Shown piece after piece: positions 26,748 through 37,524 of a DNA stretch of 64,000 bases. The notes beneath the pieces are model-generated. The model ran no database searches. It saw only the letters and a list, made by a program, of their open reading frames with translations, and had not been told where the DNA came from. Source of the stretch: Dyella dinghuensis. GTDB lineage: Bacteria; Pseudomonadota; Gammaproteobacteria; Xanthomonadales; Rhodanobacteraceae. Within the stretch, counting starts at the first letter, position 1. Every line of letters starts with the position of its first letter. The stretch lies in assembly GCF_003977615.1 (NCBI RefSeq), contig NZ_RYZR01000003.1:186001-250000 (forward strand), given 5' to 3'. The translations under genes and the position numbers were made by a program.

Positions 26748-27656
26748 ATGTCCTCGAGCATGGGTCAGTCTGCCAAGGCAACGCTGCGCGTCGGCGAATG
26801 GACGGTGAGTCCGCTGTCCGGCCAGATCGTCCGCGGCGACGAAACCGTCCGGCTCGAAGCGCGCACCATGCGCCTGCTGCTATGCCTGGCGGAGCACGCG
26901 GGCGAGGTGGTCAGCATCGATGAGTTGCTGAACCAGGTGTGGGAGGGCGTGATCGTCACGCCCGATTCGGTGTATCAGGCAGTGACCTCGCTGCGGCGGC
27001 TGCTCGGCGACGATCCCAAGCAACCGGTTTATATCGCCACCATTCCACGCCGCGGCTATCGCATGGTCGCCCCGGTCAGTAACGACGAATTGCCCGCCGT
27101 AGCGCAACAGGCAGCCAACGATGTATTGGCGTCGCCGCGCGTCGCAGCGGTACGAACGCGTCGTGCCGCGTGGTGGGGGATCGCCGCCGTGCTCGCTGTC
27201 GCGGTTGCGTTGATCGCCTATGCATATACCCATCCGCATCAGACACCGGTGACGGCGGCCGTACCAAACCCGAAGTCCATTGCGGTGCTCCCCTTCCTGG
27301 ACATGACGGACACGATGAACGAGGAACCGTTCGCCGACGGCATGACTGACGAGTTGATCGACAAACTGAGCCAGTCACAAGGACTGCACGTGTCGTCGCC
27401 AACCTCGTCGTTCTACTTCAAAGACAAACAGGTGACCGTCGCGCAGGTGGGCAAGGCACTCAATGTTGCGTATGTGCTGGATGGCAGCGTACGCAAATCG
27501 GGCAACACACTGCGTGTGTCCGCGCGATTGGTGCGCACCGACGATGGCTTTGTGGTCTGGTCGCAAACCTACGATCGTTCATGGGCCGACAAACTGATGA
27601 TTCAGGATGACATCGCCAGCGAAGTGACCAAGGCGCTCAAGGCGTCCATCAACTAA
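26748..27656 (+). CDS. CadC/ToxR-like membrane-bound winged-helix regulator with TolB-like periplasmic domain
   Basis: A 302-residue one-component regulator. A C-terminal-type OmpR/PhoB winged helix is at the N-terminus (about 12-108, including LEARTMRLLLCLAEH and IPRRGYRMVAPV). A single membrane helix follows (about 141-160, AAWWGIAAVLAVAVALIAYA). The rest is a periplasmic domain (about 175-300) with IAVLPFLDMTD, FADGMTDELIDKLSQ and VAYVLDGSVRKSGN, the TolB-like/FlgO-type N-domain common in such regulators. DNA binding from the membrane in response to a periplasmic cue is expected. The divergent YceI gene, 219 bp away, is the obvious candidate target. The signal is unknown. Confidence 0.85.
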   Translation: MSSSMGQSAKATLRVGEWTVSPLSGQIVRGDETVRLEARTMRLLLCLAEHAGEVVSIDELLNQVWEGVIVTPDSVYQAVTSLRRLLGDDPKQPVYIATIPRRGYRMVAPVSNDELPAVAQQAANDVLASPRVAAVRTRRAAWWGIAAVLAVAVALIAYAYTHPHQTPVTAAVPNPKSIAVLPFLDMTDTMNEEPFADGMTDELIDKLSQSQGLHVSSPTSSFYFKDKQVTVAQVGKALNVAYVLDGSVRKSGNTLRVSARLVRTDDGFVVWSQTYDRSWADKLMIQDDIASEVTKALKASIN

Positions 27657-27680
27657 CGATTGTCGTTTCGCCCCACGTTT

Positions 27681-28511
27681 TCAGATCTTTAACGCGGCCG
27701 CGTGATACGCCACGTGGTCGCCGATGAAGCTCGCGATAAAGTAATAGCTGTGATCGTAGCCTGGCTGCATGCGTAGTGTGATGGGATAATCCAATGCATC
27801 GGCTTCGCGCATGAGCCTATCGGGCTGCAATTGCTTATCGAGAAATTCATCTGCATCGCCCTGGTCGATCAGCAAGGGGAGCTTTTGCGTTGCTGCTCTC
27901 AGAAGCTCGAGCGTGTCATAGGCCTTCCAGACTTCGCGGTCATCACCGAGATAGGCAGAAAACGCCTTTTCTCCCCACGGCACCTGCGACGGCGCAACGA
28001 TCGGTGAAAATGCCGAGGCACTGCGATACCGCTCCGGATTTCGCAGCGCAATCATCAAGGCACCATGACCGCCCATGGAATGCCCGCTGATCGCTCGCGA
28101 TGACGTTGCCGGAAAATGCGCTTCAATCAGTGTAGGCAATTCGTTCGCCACATAGTCGTACATGCGATAGTGCCGCGACCAAGGCTCTCGCGTCGCATCG
28201 ACATAAAACCCCGCGCCCTTGCCCAGATCGTATCCGTCGGCATCGGGAACGTTCTCACCGCGTGGGCTGGTGTCGGGCGCGACCAGCATCACGCCGTGCT
28301 CGGCGGCATAACGTTGTGCGCCGGCCTTGGTGATGAAGTTCTGCTCGGTACACGTCAGACCAGACAGCCAGTACAGCACCGGCACGCCACCCTTCGCTGC
28401 TTGCGGCGGCAGGTACACCGCAACCTGCATGCCGCAATTAAGCGTGGACGAATCGTGGCGATAAACATCCTGCCAGCCGCCGAAACAGGCGCGGTGTTCA
28501 ATGCGTTCCAT
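27681..28511 (-). CDS. S-formylglutathione hydrolase
   Basis: A 276-residue cytoplasmic esterase of the FghA/FrmB family that hydrolyses S-formylglutathione to formate and glutathione. It shows [19 protein letters not shown], the nucleophile elbow GHSMGGHGA with S145, [10 protein letters not shown] (catalytic Asp) and [16 protein letters not shown] (catalytic His). Length and motif order are typical. It lies 18 bp after the formaldehyde-glutathione dehydrogenase gene and forms the usual two-gene formaldehyde detoxification operon, ending convergently against the CadC-like regulator gene. No FrmR-type regulator gene is linked. Confidence 0.95.
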   Translation of the reverse strand: MERIEHRACFGGWQDVYRHDSSTLNCGMQVAVYLPPQAAKGGVPVLYWLSGLTCTEQNFITKAGAQRYAAEHGVMLVAPDTSPRGENVPDADGYDLGKGAGFYVDATREPWSRHYRMYDYVANELPTLIEAHFPATSSRAISGHSMGGHGALMIALRNPERYRSASAFSPIVAPSQVPWGEKAFSAYLGDDREVWKAYDTLELLRAATQKLPLLIDQGDADEFLDKQLQPDRLMREADALDYPITLRMQPGYDHSYYFIASFIGDHVAYHAAALKI

Positions 28512-28529
28512 AGACGTTCCCGACGACGA

Positions 28530-29759
<1,230 letters not shown>

Positions 29760-29819
29760 CTAAACGCGAAAGTGGTTATTTGGACCTTTCCATCGCTGGC
29801 GTAATGTGCAGTTAACGCA

Positions 29820-30434
29820 ATGGGGCATCAACATGGGATGGCGGCGATGACATTCGACACAATGGCTCGGTTTGCAGCACTGTTATGCGCGTCGGGCTTT
29901 ATAGCATCTTCAGTCCACGCCACCGGCCAAACGAACGCCACACAGGCGAGCAGCGCCTATCGCGACGGACAGCACGATTTCGACTTTGAAATCGGCACGT
30001 GGAAAACGCACCTGAAACGCCTTGTTCACCCGCTTACAGGTTCCCAACAATGGGCGACGTATGACGGGACGACCGTCGTAAGCAAAGTGTGGAACGGCCG
30101 CGCCAACCTGGTGGAGCTGGAAGTCGATGGGCAAGCCGGCCACATGGAACTGTTGTCCTTGCGTTTGTACAACCCGCAGGCGCATCAATGGAGCCTCAAT
30201 GTCGCCAGCAGCAAAGGTGGTTCGCTGGGCGTACCGACCATTGGCGAATTCCGGAACGGGCGTGGCGAATTCATCGATCAGGAAAGCTATAACGACCGCA
30301 CGATCCTGGTTCGCTTTGTGATCTCCGACATAACCTCCGATTCATGCCACTTCGAGCAGGCATTCTCCGACGATGGCGGCAAAACGTGGGAAATAAACTG
30401 GATCGCGACGGATACTCGCGTTAAAACAGGTTAA
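29820..30434 (+). CDS. Secreted protein of unknown function (DUF1579-like)
   Basis: A 204-residue exported protein. In-frame ATGs at 29820, 29838 and 29847 all lack a strong Shine-Dalgarno; the last gives a signal peptide beginning MTFDTMARFAALLCASGF and ending near VHA. The mature part starts HDFDFEIGTWKTHLKRL and continues with LYNPQAHQWSLNVAS, GEFRNGRGEFIDQE and FSDDGGKTWEINWIAT. This pattern, a lipocalin-like barrel with the FDFxxGTW opening, is what I associate with DUF1579-type proteins. It is followed after 24 bp by another secreted protein gene, and the two likely form an operon divergent from frmA. Ligand or activity unknown. Confidence 0.6.
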   Translation: MGHQHGMAAMTFDTMARFAALLCASGFIASSVHATGQTNATQASSAYRDGQHDFDFEIGTWKTHLKRLVHPLTGSQQWATYDGTTVVSKVWNGRANLVELEVDGQAGHMELLSLRLYNPQAHQWSLNVASSKGGSLGVPTIGEFRNGRGEFIDQESYNDRTILVRFVISDITSDSCHFEQAFSDDGGKTWEINWIATDTRVKTG

Positions 30435-30458
30435 GTCCGCAACGAGGCTAAAAGCTGC

Positions 30459-31820
30459 ATGGCCGCACGATGCCTGGTTGGGTTGATCGCAGTGGCGCTG
30501 TCGCTTACCGGCGCGGCGAGGCTATGTCGTGCGCAGTCGGCCGAGCGATGGGCCGCGCAGCAACAGGCAGCAGCGGCCAAGACCGACAGAATCATGGCCG
30601 ACGTCAATGCCCACAAAGGGCTGCTCGATCAATACCTGGCCATGCGTGAGGCGTATGTCAGCGACAACTCGCAAGCATTCCGTCTGCTATTTGGGCAGTA
30701 CGTCAGTTGGTACCAAAGCTTTCTCGGTGCCTATCCTGAAGCCATGGATAGCTTTTCCATTGCGCAACATGCTCAACCTGGTGACAACCCTTCACCACTT
30801 GCGGAAGACGGCTACGTAGCGCGGCCCGCTCTCGACGCCATTCCGGAGCTCGCTAAAAATTATCGCATCGTACTTTTCAACGAAGCGCACAACATCGCGC
30901 TGACACGAAGCCTGACCGTGCAGCTTTTAAGCCGTTTGCACGACGAGGGCTTCAACTACTTCGCAGCTGAAACTCTTGTGCAAACCGATACGGCGCTAAC
31001 CTCTCGCGGTTACCCGACCGATAACAGCGGCTTCTATACCGAAGAACCCATTTATGCGGAAATGGTGCGTACAGCGCTCAAACTCGGCTTCAAGGTGGTC
31101 GCCTATGAGGCCACCACCGACACAAGCAGCAGCGACGCACGCGAAAGCGAACAGGCGCAAAACCTTTACAAACAAGTGTTCGCACGTGATCCGCAAGCAA
31201 AACTGGTGATCAATGCGGGTTACGAGCACATCACGACATCGGGGAGCTATCTGGGCGGCTCATCCATGGCCGAGCACCTGCACAAGCTCGTTGCGCTACC
31301 GATGCTTTCCATCGATCAAACGGCGATGTATCCGCATCCGTCGAAAGAAGACGACCATCCTTACTACACCGAGATCATGGACAAGTTGCGTCCGCAAGCC
31401 GCGATCGTTTTCGTGAATGCGGCGGGTAAGCCATGGGCGCTACGTTCAAGCTACGACGTCAACGTTTTCTTTCCGCCGTCACATGTGATACGAGGACGCC
31501 CCGCCTGGCTCACGCTGGGCGAACTTCGCCAACCCTTCCCCACAAGCGCAGACGAATGCCACGCACACTACCCATGCTTGATTGAAGCGCGTTACAGCAA
31601 CGAAGGCGACGATGCCATTCCCGCCGATCGCCTGCTGCTGGATCTTGCACCGCTGGAAACGAGCGAATCCAACGTATCGCTATACAGCAGTACGCAAGGC
31701 GTCCCATCAGGAAACCTATATCTGCGGCCAGGTTCGTATCGTCTGAAGTTCATCACCAAGGGAGAGAAAGTCGTGCATCAGGAAAATATCGTCGTTCCCG
31801 CCACGCCAACGCATCACTGA
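30459..31820 (+). CDS. Secreted protein with EreA/ChaN-like NEAHN motif, function unknown
   Basis: A 453-residue exported protein (signal peptide about 1-25, ends CRAQ) that I cannot assign firmly. An alpha-helical, Gln/Ala-rich region (about 30-100) is followed by a domain with IVLFNEAHNIALTRSL, then FNYFAAETL, YAEMVRTALKLGFKVVAYEA and LVINAGYEHI. The spaced E/H-containing motif, the later AE and Y-GxEH elements, and the strand-helix rhythm recall the TIKI/ChaN/erythromycin-esterase superfamily (metal-dependent or esterase-like). A beta-rich C-terminal region with YLRPGSYRLKFITKGE resembles a small sandwich. Its stop overlaps the stop of the convergent antiporter gene by 7 bp. It probably works with the preceding secreted protein. 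Confidence 0.5.
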   Translation: MAARCLVGLIAVALSLTGAARLCRAQSAERWAAQQQAAAAKTDRIMADVNAHKGLLDQYLAMREAYVSDNSQAFRLLFGQYVSWYQSFLGAYPEAMDSFSIAQHAQPGDNPSPLAEDGYVARPALDAIPELAKNYRIVLFNEAHNIALTRSLTVQLLSRLHDEGFNYFAAETLVQTDTALTSRGYPTDNSGFYTEEPIYAEMVRTALKLGFKVVAYEATTDTSSSDARESEQAQNLYKQVFARDPQAKLVINAGYEHITTSGSYLGGSSMAEHLHKLVALPMLSIDQTAMYPHPSKEDDHPYYTEIMDKLRPQAAIVFVNAAGKPWALRSSYDVNVFFPPSHVIRGRPAWLTLGELRQPFPTSADECHAHYPCLIEARYSNEGDDAIPADRLLLDLAPLETSESNVSLYSSTQGVPSGNLYLRPGSYRLKFITKGEKVVHQENIVVPATPTHH

Positions 31821-32932
31821 AAGATAAAGAAGATATACGCGGCAAAGAGGATGAGATGCACGCCGCCCTGAAGGATGTTAGTGCGCCCGCTGGAAAAAGT
31901 GACCGTGCATAGAAACAAGGTCAGTACGAAGAGCAGCAGGTCGGTATGTTCCAGCCCCAACCGGATCGGATGAAGCGTTACCTCGCTGATCACGATGATC
32001 GCCGGGATGGTCAATCCAATTGTCGAAAGCACCGAACCCAGGAAGATGTTCATCGACCGCTGCAAATTGTTTTTACCGGCGGCACGCACGGCGCCCAATA
32101 TCTCAGGCGTTGCGACGAGCACAGCCATCGCCAGGCCCGCAAGCGCAGCGGGCTTGCCCATCGTCTCCACAACGTAATCGACGGGTGGCGCAAGCTTCTC
32201 AGCCAGATAGACGACAAGCGCCATGTAGATGACGAGCAGCGCAGCATGCCATGCAAGTGGTGGCGTCAGAGAGAATGTCTCCGCAATCGATGTCTCTTCG
32301 ACGTCTTGTTCCGCGGCAAAATAGGCACGATGCCTTCTAGTCTGAAGAAACAAGAAAGCCACATAGAGCCCGAGCGAAACCGAGGCAACGAAGATTTTCT
32401 CCGCGATAGAAAGCCTGGGTGGCCCGGATGCAACCACAGTGAAATTCGGCAACACGAGACACAACACGCCAAGCGGAATGATGACGCCAAGATAGGTATT
32501 GGCACCTTGAAGGTTGTAATACTGCTCGCGGTAACGCCAGCCGCCCAACAACAACGAAAGACCCACCATCCCGTTAAGCACGATCATGGTTACCGCAAAC
32601 AGCGTATCGCGCGCCAAGGTCGGATTGTTCGCGCCGTGCAGCATGATTGCCGTGATGCTCACGACTTCGATCGACGTGATGCAAAGCGTAAGGATCAGCG
32701 TGCCGTACGGCTCACCGAGGCGTTCGGCGATGTGATCGGCATGCCTCACGACGGCAAGTGCGGAGCCGAGCACAACAGAAAACAACCAGAAGAACACCAA
32801 CGTCAGTCGATATATGTCGGACAATCCCCCAAACAGGGAATCGCTAAACAGGTAGAACGCAATCGTCGTAAGAACGCTTAAGGCTAGAAAGCGCTCCTTA
32901 CGCATCCATCCCAGCGTAATGGCCTTCCGCAT
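31814..32932 (-). CDS. chaA: ChaA-type calcium/sodium:proton antiporter
   Basis: A 372-residue inner-membrane antiporter of the CaCA/ChaA family with about 11 predicted helices. Family signatures are the paired acidic motifs LCITSIEVVSITAIM in the first half and VATPEILGAVRAAGKNNLQRSMNIFLGSVLSTIGLT in the second, with glutamates in both likely binding the cation. GGGGGAG lies 8 bp before the ATG. Its 3' end overlaps the convergent secreted-protein gene by 7 bp, so no terminator separates them. It probably expels Ca2+, Na+ or K+ under alkaline or salt stress. It stands alone with no linked regulator. Confidence 0.9.
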   Translation of the reverse strand: MRKAITLGWMRKERFLALSVLTTIAFYLFSDSLFGGLSDIYRLTLVFFWLFSVVLGSALAVVRHADHIAERLGEPYGTLILTLCITSIEVVSITAIMLHGANNPTLARDTLFAVTMIVLNGMVGLSLLLGGWRYREQYYNLQGANTYLGVIIPLGVLCLVLPNFTVVASGPPRLSIAEKIFVASVSLGLYVAFLFLQTRRHRAYFAAEQDVEETSIAETFSLTPPLAWHAALLVIYMALVVYLAEKLAPPVDYVVETMGKPAALAGLAMAVLVATPEILGAVRAAGKNNLQRSMNIFLGSVLSTIGLTIPAIIVISEVTLHPIRLGLEHTDLLLFVLTLFLCTVTFSSGRTNILQGGVHLILFAAYIFFIFQ

Positions 32933-34036
32933 AGCATCTCCCCCGTCACCCCATGCAAACCGTTGAGAAAACGTACTGCTCGCGGCATGTCGACGTGGGA
33001 AGGTTAAACACGGTAGCGCGCCGTGTCAAAAGAGCATGACTCTCGCGCGAATAATCGCTGCATTCGTTGTGTTTAGGCATCGCTTTTTCCGGTATGGCGC
33101 GATGCCATTGGTGCTCTGTATGCGCTGCACGGATACGGCAGACATTGAGTCGGTCGAGAAGCATGGAAATTCGTATGTCATACATGTAAGCGCCATCCAT
33201 ATTGATCTTCGTCATGACTTGCCCGATGTAACCACCTTCAAGGATGACATGGCGCTAGCTGTATTTCCTAACCCACGCGATCGTGTCTTTCGATGTCACC
33301 CATGTTGTGGATCGTCGCAAACGATATCGCTGCATGCCTAACGGCCGTATACGCACCGATGAGTGATCAGTGTCATCGCATCGCCCTCGGAAGAGTGTTT
33401 CAAATGCGAACACCCTCAAAAAAAATCGGAGTCATTCCAAACTTGCATAAGAAATAATTCGTCAGTTTGATTTAAGTTTTGTCCGGTATTGGCACAGTTT
33501 TTAATTTGTCGGAAATGCACGCGATAGAGCATCCGTAGCGAATTGGGCTAAAAAGCCCCATTTCCGGCGTGAAATCGATGTCGATTGACTCGTTTTTCCG
33601 TGACATTGATGTGATGAACACGCGCCGTTAACGTCGCCGCGACGAGCCATCATGGATTCATTACACAAATTGACGCGATGAACTGTTTGATTCTTCATCG
33701 CTGAGACGCTCTCCGCTGCCTCCAGACTGACTATTTGGCAACAGCTTCTTAAAGCCTTGTCGGTTTTTTCACTTTCATAGAGATAACTAAAGCGTTATGG
33801 ATCGATGCAATGCGAGTGTTGAGGCTGCAAGTAAGCGCTTTTGCGTGAGATTCATAGGAAGTTCTTATGGGGTTTAACGAGGAAAAGTCGGTAATTGTTT
33901 TGACACGGATTCGGGTAATAAAAGGACTTAGTGGGGCCGACGGGGGCGGACTGAATTCTTCCCACTGATATCCAAAGGGCTTAGATGTTTCTATCAGCAG
34001 GAAGATCCAAGAACTAACAACCGCAATGGGAGACCC
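32933..34036. other. 1.1-kb AT-rich non-coding region upstream of ompA-like gene
   Basis: No frame here has a credible start, codon pattern or recognisable product. The right half (about 33400-34036) is clearly richer in A/T than its surroundings and contains a small hairpin GGGCT-AAAA-AGCCC (33545-33558). It must hold promoters for the antiporter (left) and the OmpA-family gene (right, GGGAG before 34037). The length is unusual for this compact window and leaves room for a small RNA or a long 5' leader, for which I have no direct evidence. Confidence 0.5.
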
Positions 34037-35170
34037 ATGATGAAGCGCCAATGTTTGTTTTTATCGGTCGCTCTTGCGCTAGGAGCCACGTTCGGTGTCC
34101 ATGCGCAGGACAACACATCTACCGCAGCGGGCAGTGCCCCCAGCAGTGACGTCACAAACACAAGCTTTGATGATCGTTGGTACGTATCACCTTATGTGGG
34201 CTGGTTTCACAATGACACCAAACGTCTGACCAACAGGAATCAGATCTACTACGGCCTGGGTATAGGCAAGTTTGTCTCGCCGAATGTCGCAGTCGATCTG
34301 TTTGCCGATCGGACCCAACGTCGGGTCGACTACGATCTGGGCGGTGGTCGATGGGCGAGCAACAATATCGGTGTCGACGTGCGTTATTTCTTCCTCGACT
34401 GGAACGCATGGCGTCCATATCTGGTGGGTGGCGTGATGGCCAGCCAGCACATCGATCCGTTCAATCACGGTGTCGATCCTGCTGCAGAAGGCGGCGTCGG
34501 TCTCTCCAAGACGATCACCGAGAACATCGACATCCGTGGCGAAATCAAGTATCGCTACGACTGGGACAACAAGACCTTCCCGCAGCGCAACGGTTTTGGC
34601 GATGCGATAGCCGACGTGGCCATGGTGTTCCGCCTTGGTCCGCCACCTGCCCCGCCCGCACCACCGGTTGCACCACCGCCGCCGCAACCTGACTGCTCCA
34701 AGCAATTCCGCAACGGCGTGAACCTGTGCGACAACAAGTGCCCGGATCTGCCGGAAGGCACGATCGTGGGTCCGGACGGCTGCCCGCAGAAGGTTGTGAT
34801 CGACCTGAAGGGTGTCAACTTCAAGTTCGACCGTCCGAAGAAGGGCGAGACCAACATCGAGCCGACGCTGGCCGTGCCGAGCAGCGACTCGCTGGCGATC
34901 CTCGACCAGGCTGTGGATACGCTCAAGCGTTACCCGCAGGTGCACGTGACGGTGGCCGGTTACACCGACAGCGTGGGTACGGCTACTTACAACCAGGGCC
35001 TGTCGGAGCGTCGTGCAAAGATCGTGTACGACTACCTGACCTCGCATGGTATCGACGCCAGCCGTCTGGAAGGTCCGATCGGTCATGGTCTGAACGACCC
35101 GATCGACACCAACAAGACGGCCGAAGGTCGCGCTCGCAACCGTCGTACGGAACTGCAAGTTCAGCAATAA
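34037..35170 (+). CDS. OmpA-family outer-membrane protein
   Basis: A 377-residue two-domain outer-membrane protein. The signal peptide ends near VHAQ (residue 24). An eight-stranded barrel occupies about 45-200 (WYVSPYVGWFHNDT through VAMVFRLG). A proline-rich linker (PPPAPPAPPVAPPPPQP) is followed by a Cys-containing segment (C-x14-C-x3-C pattern with PDLPEGTIVGPDGC, thrombospondin-3-like). Then comes the peptidoglycan-binding OmpA_C domain (about 255-375) with VTVAGYTDSVGTATYNQGLSERRAKIVYDYL and the closing NRRTELQVQQ. It links the outer membrane to the cell wall and is probably abundant, with a strong terminator just downstream and a long AT-rich leader upstream. GGGAG precedes two adjacent ATGs. 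Confidence 0.93.
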   Translation: MMKRQCLFLSVALALGATFGVHAQDNTSTAAGSAPSSDVTNTSFDDRWYVSPYVGWFHNDTKRLTNRNQIYYGLGIGKFVSPNVAVDLFADRTQRRVDYDLGGGRWASNNIGVDVRYFFLDWNAWRPYLVGGVMASQHIDPFNHGVDPAAEGGVGLSKTITENIDIRGEIKYRYDWDNKTFPQRNGFGDAIADVAMVFRLGPPPAPPAPPVAPPPPQPDCSKQFRNGVNLCDNKCPDLPEGTIVGPDGCPQKVVIDLKGVNFKFDRPKKGETNIEPTLAVPSSDSLAILDQAVDTLKRYPQVHVTVAGYTDSVGTATYNQGLSERRAKIVYDYLTSHGIDASRLEGPIGHGLNDPIDTNKTAEGRARNRRTELQVQQ

Positions 35171-35192
35171 GAAATACAGGAAGGGAAATGGG

Positions 35193-35221
35193 AAAGCCCG
35201 GCTTCTGCCGGGCTTTCTTTT
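35193..35221 (+). terminator. Rho-independent terminator after the OmpA-family gene
   Basis: AAAGCCCGGC and its complement pair perfectly (10 bp, TTCT loop), followed by CTTTT, 22 bp after the stop codon. The A-rich left flank may also let it stop transcripts coming from the opposite strand, where the M13 peptidase ends at 35287. Confidence 0.88.
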
Positions 35222-35286
35222 ACATGCTATGCACTCGATGGCGTGCATTGCTATTGGTTCGGTTCACCGGCTTGAAGCGTAAACGA

Positions 35287-37371
35287 CTACCAGATCTTTA
35301 CCCGGTCATCCGGGGACAGATAAAGCTTCTGGCCGGATTGCACATGGAACGGTGCATACCACCCGTCGATATTGCGTACAGCCTGTGCGCGAATGTTGTC
35401 CGGCGCATGCACATCCGTCGACAGACGCTGACGCAGTTCCGCATCGCGAATCTTCACACGCCAGCTCTGCGCGTACGCAAGGAAGAAACGCTCGTCGCCG
35501 GTGAGGCCGCCGATCACTGGGGCGGGTTTGCCGTGCAACGATCGATGATAGGCCGCATAAGCGACCGCGAGTCCGGCAACGTCGGCAATGTTTTCGCCAA
35601 GCGTCTGTTGACCGTTGACGTGCAAGCCGGGTAACGCTTCGTAGTGGTTGTATTGATCGACGAGTTTCTGGGTCGTCGCCTTGAAATGCGCAGCGTCCTG
35701 CGGCGTCCACCAGTTTTCCAGCTTGCCCTGGGCATTGAACTCGGAGCCCAGGTTGTCGAAGCTGTGACTGATTTCATGGCCGATCGTGGCACCGGTTGCA
35801 CCGTAATTGACGGCCGCATCGCCGTGCGGGAAGAAGAACGGCGGTTGCAATACGGCAGCGGGGAAATTCAGCGCGTTTTGCACCGGTAGATTCACCGCAT
35901 CGACCGTTTGCGGTGTCATCCACCACTCGCCGCGATCGACGGGTTTACCTAATTTGGATAACTGGTAGTGATAACGGTATTCGATAGCGCGCTCGTGATT
36001 GCCAAGCGCATCGTCCTGCCGTACAACCAATGCACTGTAGTCACGCCACGTATCGGGATAGCCCACTCCGACACGCAACGCGGCCAGCTTTGCCTTGGCC
36101 TTGGCACGCGTAGCGGGTGTCATCCAGGCAAGTGTATCGAGGCGCTCGTTGAACGTCGCGATAAGGTTCTTCACCATATCCTGCACTTCGACCTTCGCCT
36201 CCGGCGGAAAATATTTCTGCGCGTAGACGCGCCCTACCGCGTAGTCGAGATCGCTGCTGGTTGCATCCACGGCACGCTTCCAACGCTCGGGTTGCGCGGG
36301 TACGCCTTCCAGCGTGCCGGAATAAAAAGTGAAGTTGAGGTCGGCGAATGCCTTGGGCAGTAACGGTGCAGCCGAATCGATGGCGTGATAACGCAGCAGC
36401 TGTTTCCATGTCTCAATGGGCTCGCTGCCCACTAGTGCGGCAATGGCGATCGTCGCTGCCGGTTGCCAGGCATCGATCTGTTTTTGATCGCCAAGACCGG
36501 CAGCATTGAAATAGACGGTCCAGTTCATGCCTGGCGCCCTCTGCGCGTAGTCGGCGATCGTCCACATGTTGTTGGCTTTGTGGATGTCTTCGCTATCGAC
36601 AAGGCTTTGTTGCGCCTGCGCAATTTTCGTTTCCAGCGTCATGATGGCTGCTGCCTGCGTATCGGCATCCGTTGTGCCCGCCAGTTTCAGCAAGGCCCCG
36701 ATATAGGTTTTATATTTTGCGCGATCCGCTGCCATCTCCGGATCATGCGATAAGTAGTAATCGCGGCTGGGCATGCCTAAGCCGCCTTGCATCAGGTAAG
36801 CGATATTGTGTGAAGGATCTTCCAGCCCTTGCGCAATGAAAAGTCCGAACAGATTTTCGGTCTGAAAATTGGTGGCATTGATCGGATCGACGTCAGCGCG
36901 CATTTCACGGCCCAGCACGCGCGCAAGGTCATCGCGCGTCTTGATGGCATCGATCTCACCCAGTTCGGCCTTGACCGGAGCGAGGCCTTTTTTCTCGATG
37001 CCGGCCTCATCCATATAGGCAGCATAGAAATCGGCAATCTTGCGATTATTGGTCCCGGCCGCCGGATGCGTCTTCGCCATGTTCTGGATCAGATCCGCCG
37101 TGCGCTTGGCGGTTAGGTCTTCCAGTTCCTGCGTAGGTCCAGTCGCGGATCGATCGGCAGGAATCTGCGCCATTTTCACCCACGCACCGTTGGCATAGCT
37201 GAAAAAGTCGTCGCCCGACTTCACCGAATGATCGATATACGAAAGATCGATACCGACATTTGCGTTGCTTGCAGCGGCCGTCTGATCGGCGCCGGAAACA
37301 ACTGGTGTTGCAACGAGGGCAGCAATACCGCTCATGACCGCAACGGCTAGAAGAGTGCGAATAGGCTGCAT
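35287..37371 (-). CDS. M13-family zinc metallopeptidase (PepO/neprilysin-like)
   Basis: A 694-residue exported M13 peptidase expected to cleave oligopeptides in the periplasm or outside. The signal peptide covers about 1-28. The N-terminal M13_N domain starts IDLSYIDHSVKSGDDFFSYANGAWVK. The catalytic M13 domain has NLPVQNALNFPAAVLQPPFF, the zinc motif HEISH (532-536), the third ligand E593 in GENIADVAG, and the ending FHVQSGQKLYLSPDDRVKIW, which is the typical C-terminus. Length is normal. It faces the ompA-like gene tail to tail. No Shine-Dalgarno of note precedes the ATG, and no neighbours point to a specific substrate. Confidence 0.94.
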   Translation of the reverse strand: MQPIRTLLAVAVMSGIAALVATPVVSGADQTAAASNANVGIDLSYIDHSVKSGDDFFSYANGAWVKMAQIPADRSATGPTQELEDLTAKRTADLIQNMAKTHPAAGTNNRKIADFYAAYMDEAGIEKKGLAPVKAELGEIDAIKTRDDLARVLGREMRADVDPINATNFQTENLFGLFIAQGLEDPSHNIAYLMQGGLGMPSRDYYLSHDPEMAADRAKYKTYIGALLKLAGTTDADTQAAAIMTLETKIAQAQQSLVDSEDIHKANNMWTIADYAQRAPGMNWTVYFNAAGLGDQKQIDAWQPAATIAIAALVGSEPIETWKQLLRYHAIDSAAPLLPKAFADLNFTFYSGTLEGVPAQPERWKRAVDATSSDLDYAVGRVYAQKYFPPEAKVEVQDMVKNLIATFNERLDTLAWMTPATRAKAKAKLAALRVGVGYPDTWRDYSALVVRQDDALGNHERAIEYRYHYQLSKLGKPVDRGEWWMTPQTVDAVNLPVQNALNFPAAVLQPPFFFPHGDAAVNYGATGATIGHEISHSFDNLGSEFNAQGKLENWWTPQDAAHFKATTQKLVDQYNHYEALPGLHVNGQQTLGENIADVAGLAVAYAAYHRSLHGKPAPVIGGLTGDERFFLAYAQSWRVKIRDAELRQRLSTDVHAPDNIRAQAVRNIDGWYAPFHVQSGQKLYLSPDDRVKIW

Positions 37372-37524
37372 GGCAGAAACCCTATGGTGTGAGGTCGACA
37401 GTGGGAACGATAGTTCCAGATGAACGTCCCGGCGCTATGACTGATGGGCTAAAGCGGCATTTGATGCCCGAATAAGGCACAGATACTATCTTTGGACCAA
37501 GCCGACAACATGTCATGGTGATCG

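Noticed and set aside
33036-33341. A 101-codon frame in the large non-coding region
   Set aside because: No Shine-Dalgarno, no recognisable pattern, composition inconsistent with neighbouring genes; overlapping frames on the other strand are equally weak.
33489-33507. Sigma-54-like TTGGCAC in the AT-rich leader
   Set aside because: The required GC at the -12 element is missing (the sequence continues with T/A only).
33900-33925. TTGACA resembling a -35 box upstream of the ompA-like gene
   Set aside because: The only TATAAT-like string nearby (TAATAA) is about 10 bp away, too close for a sigma-70 promoter.
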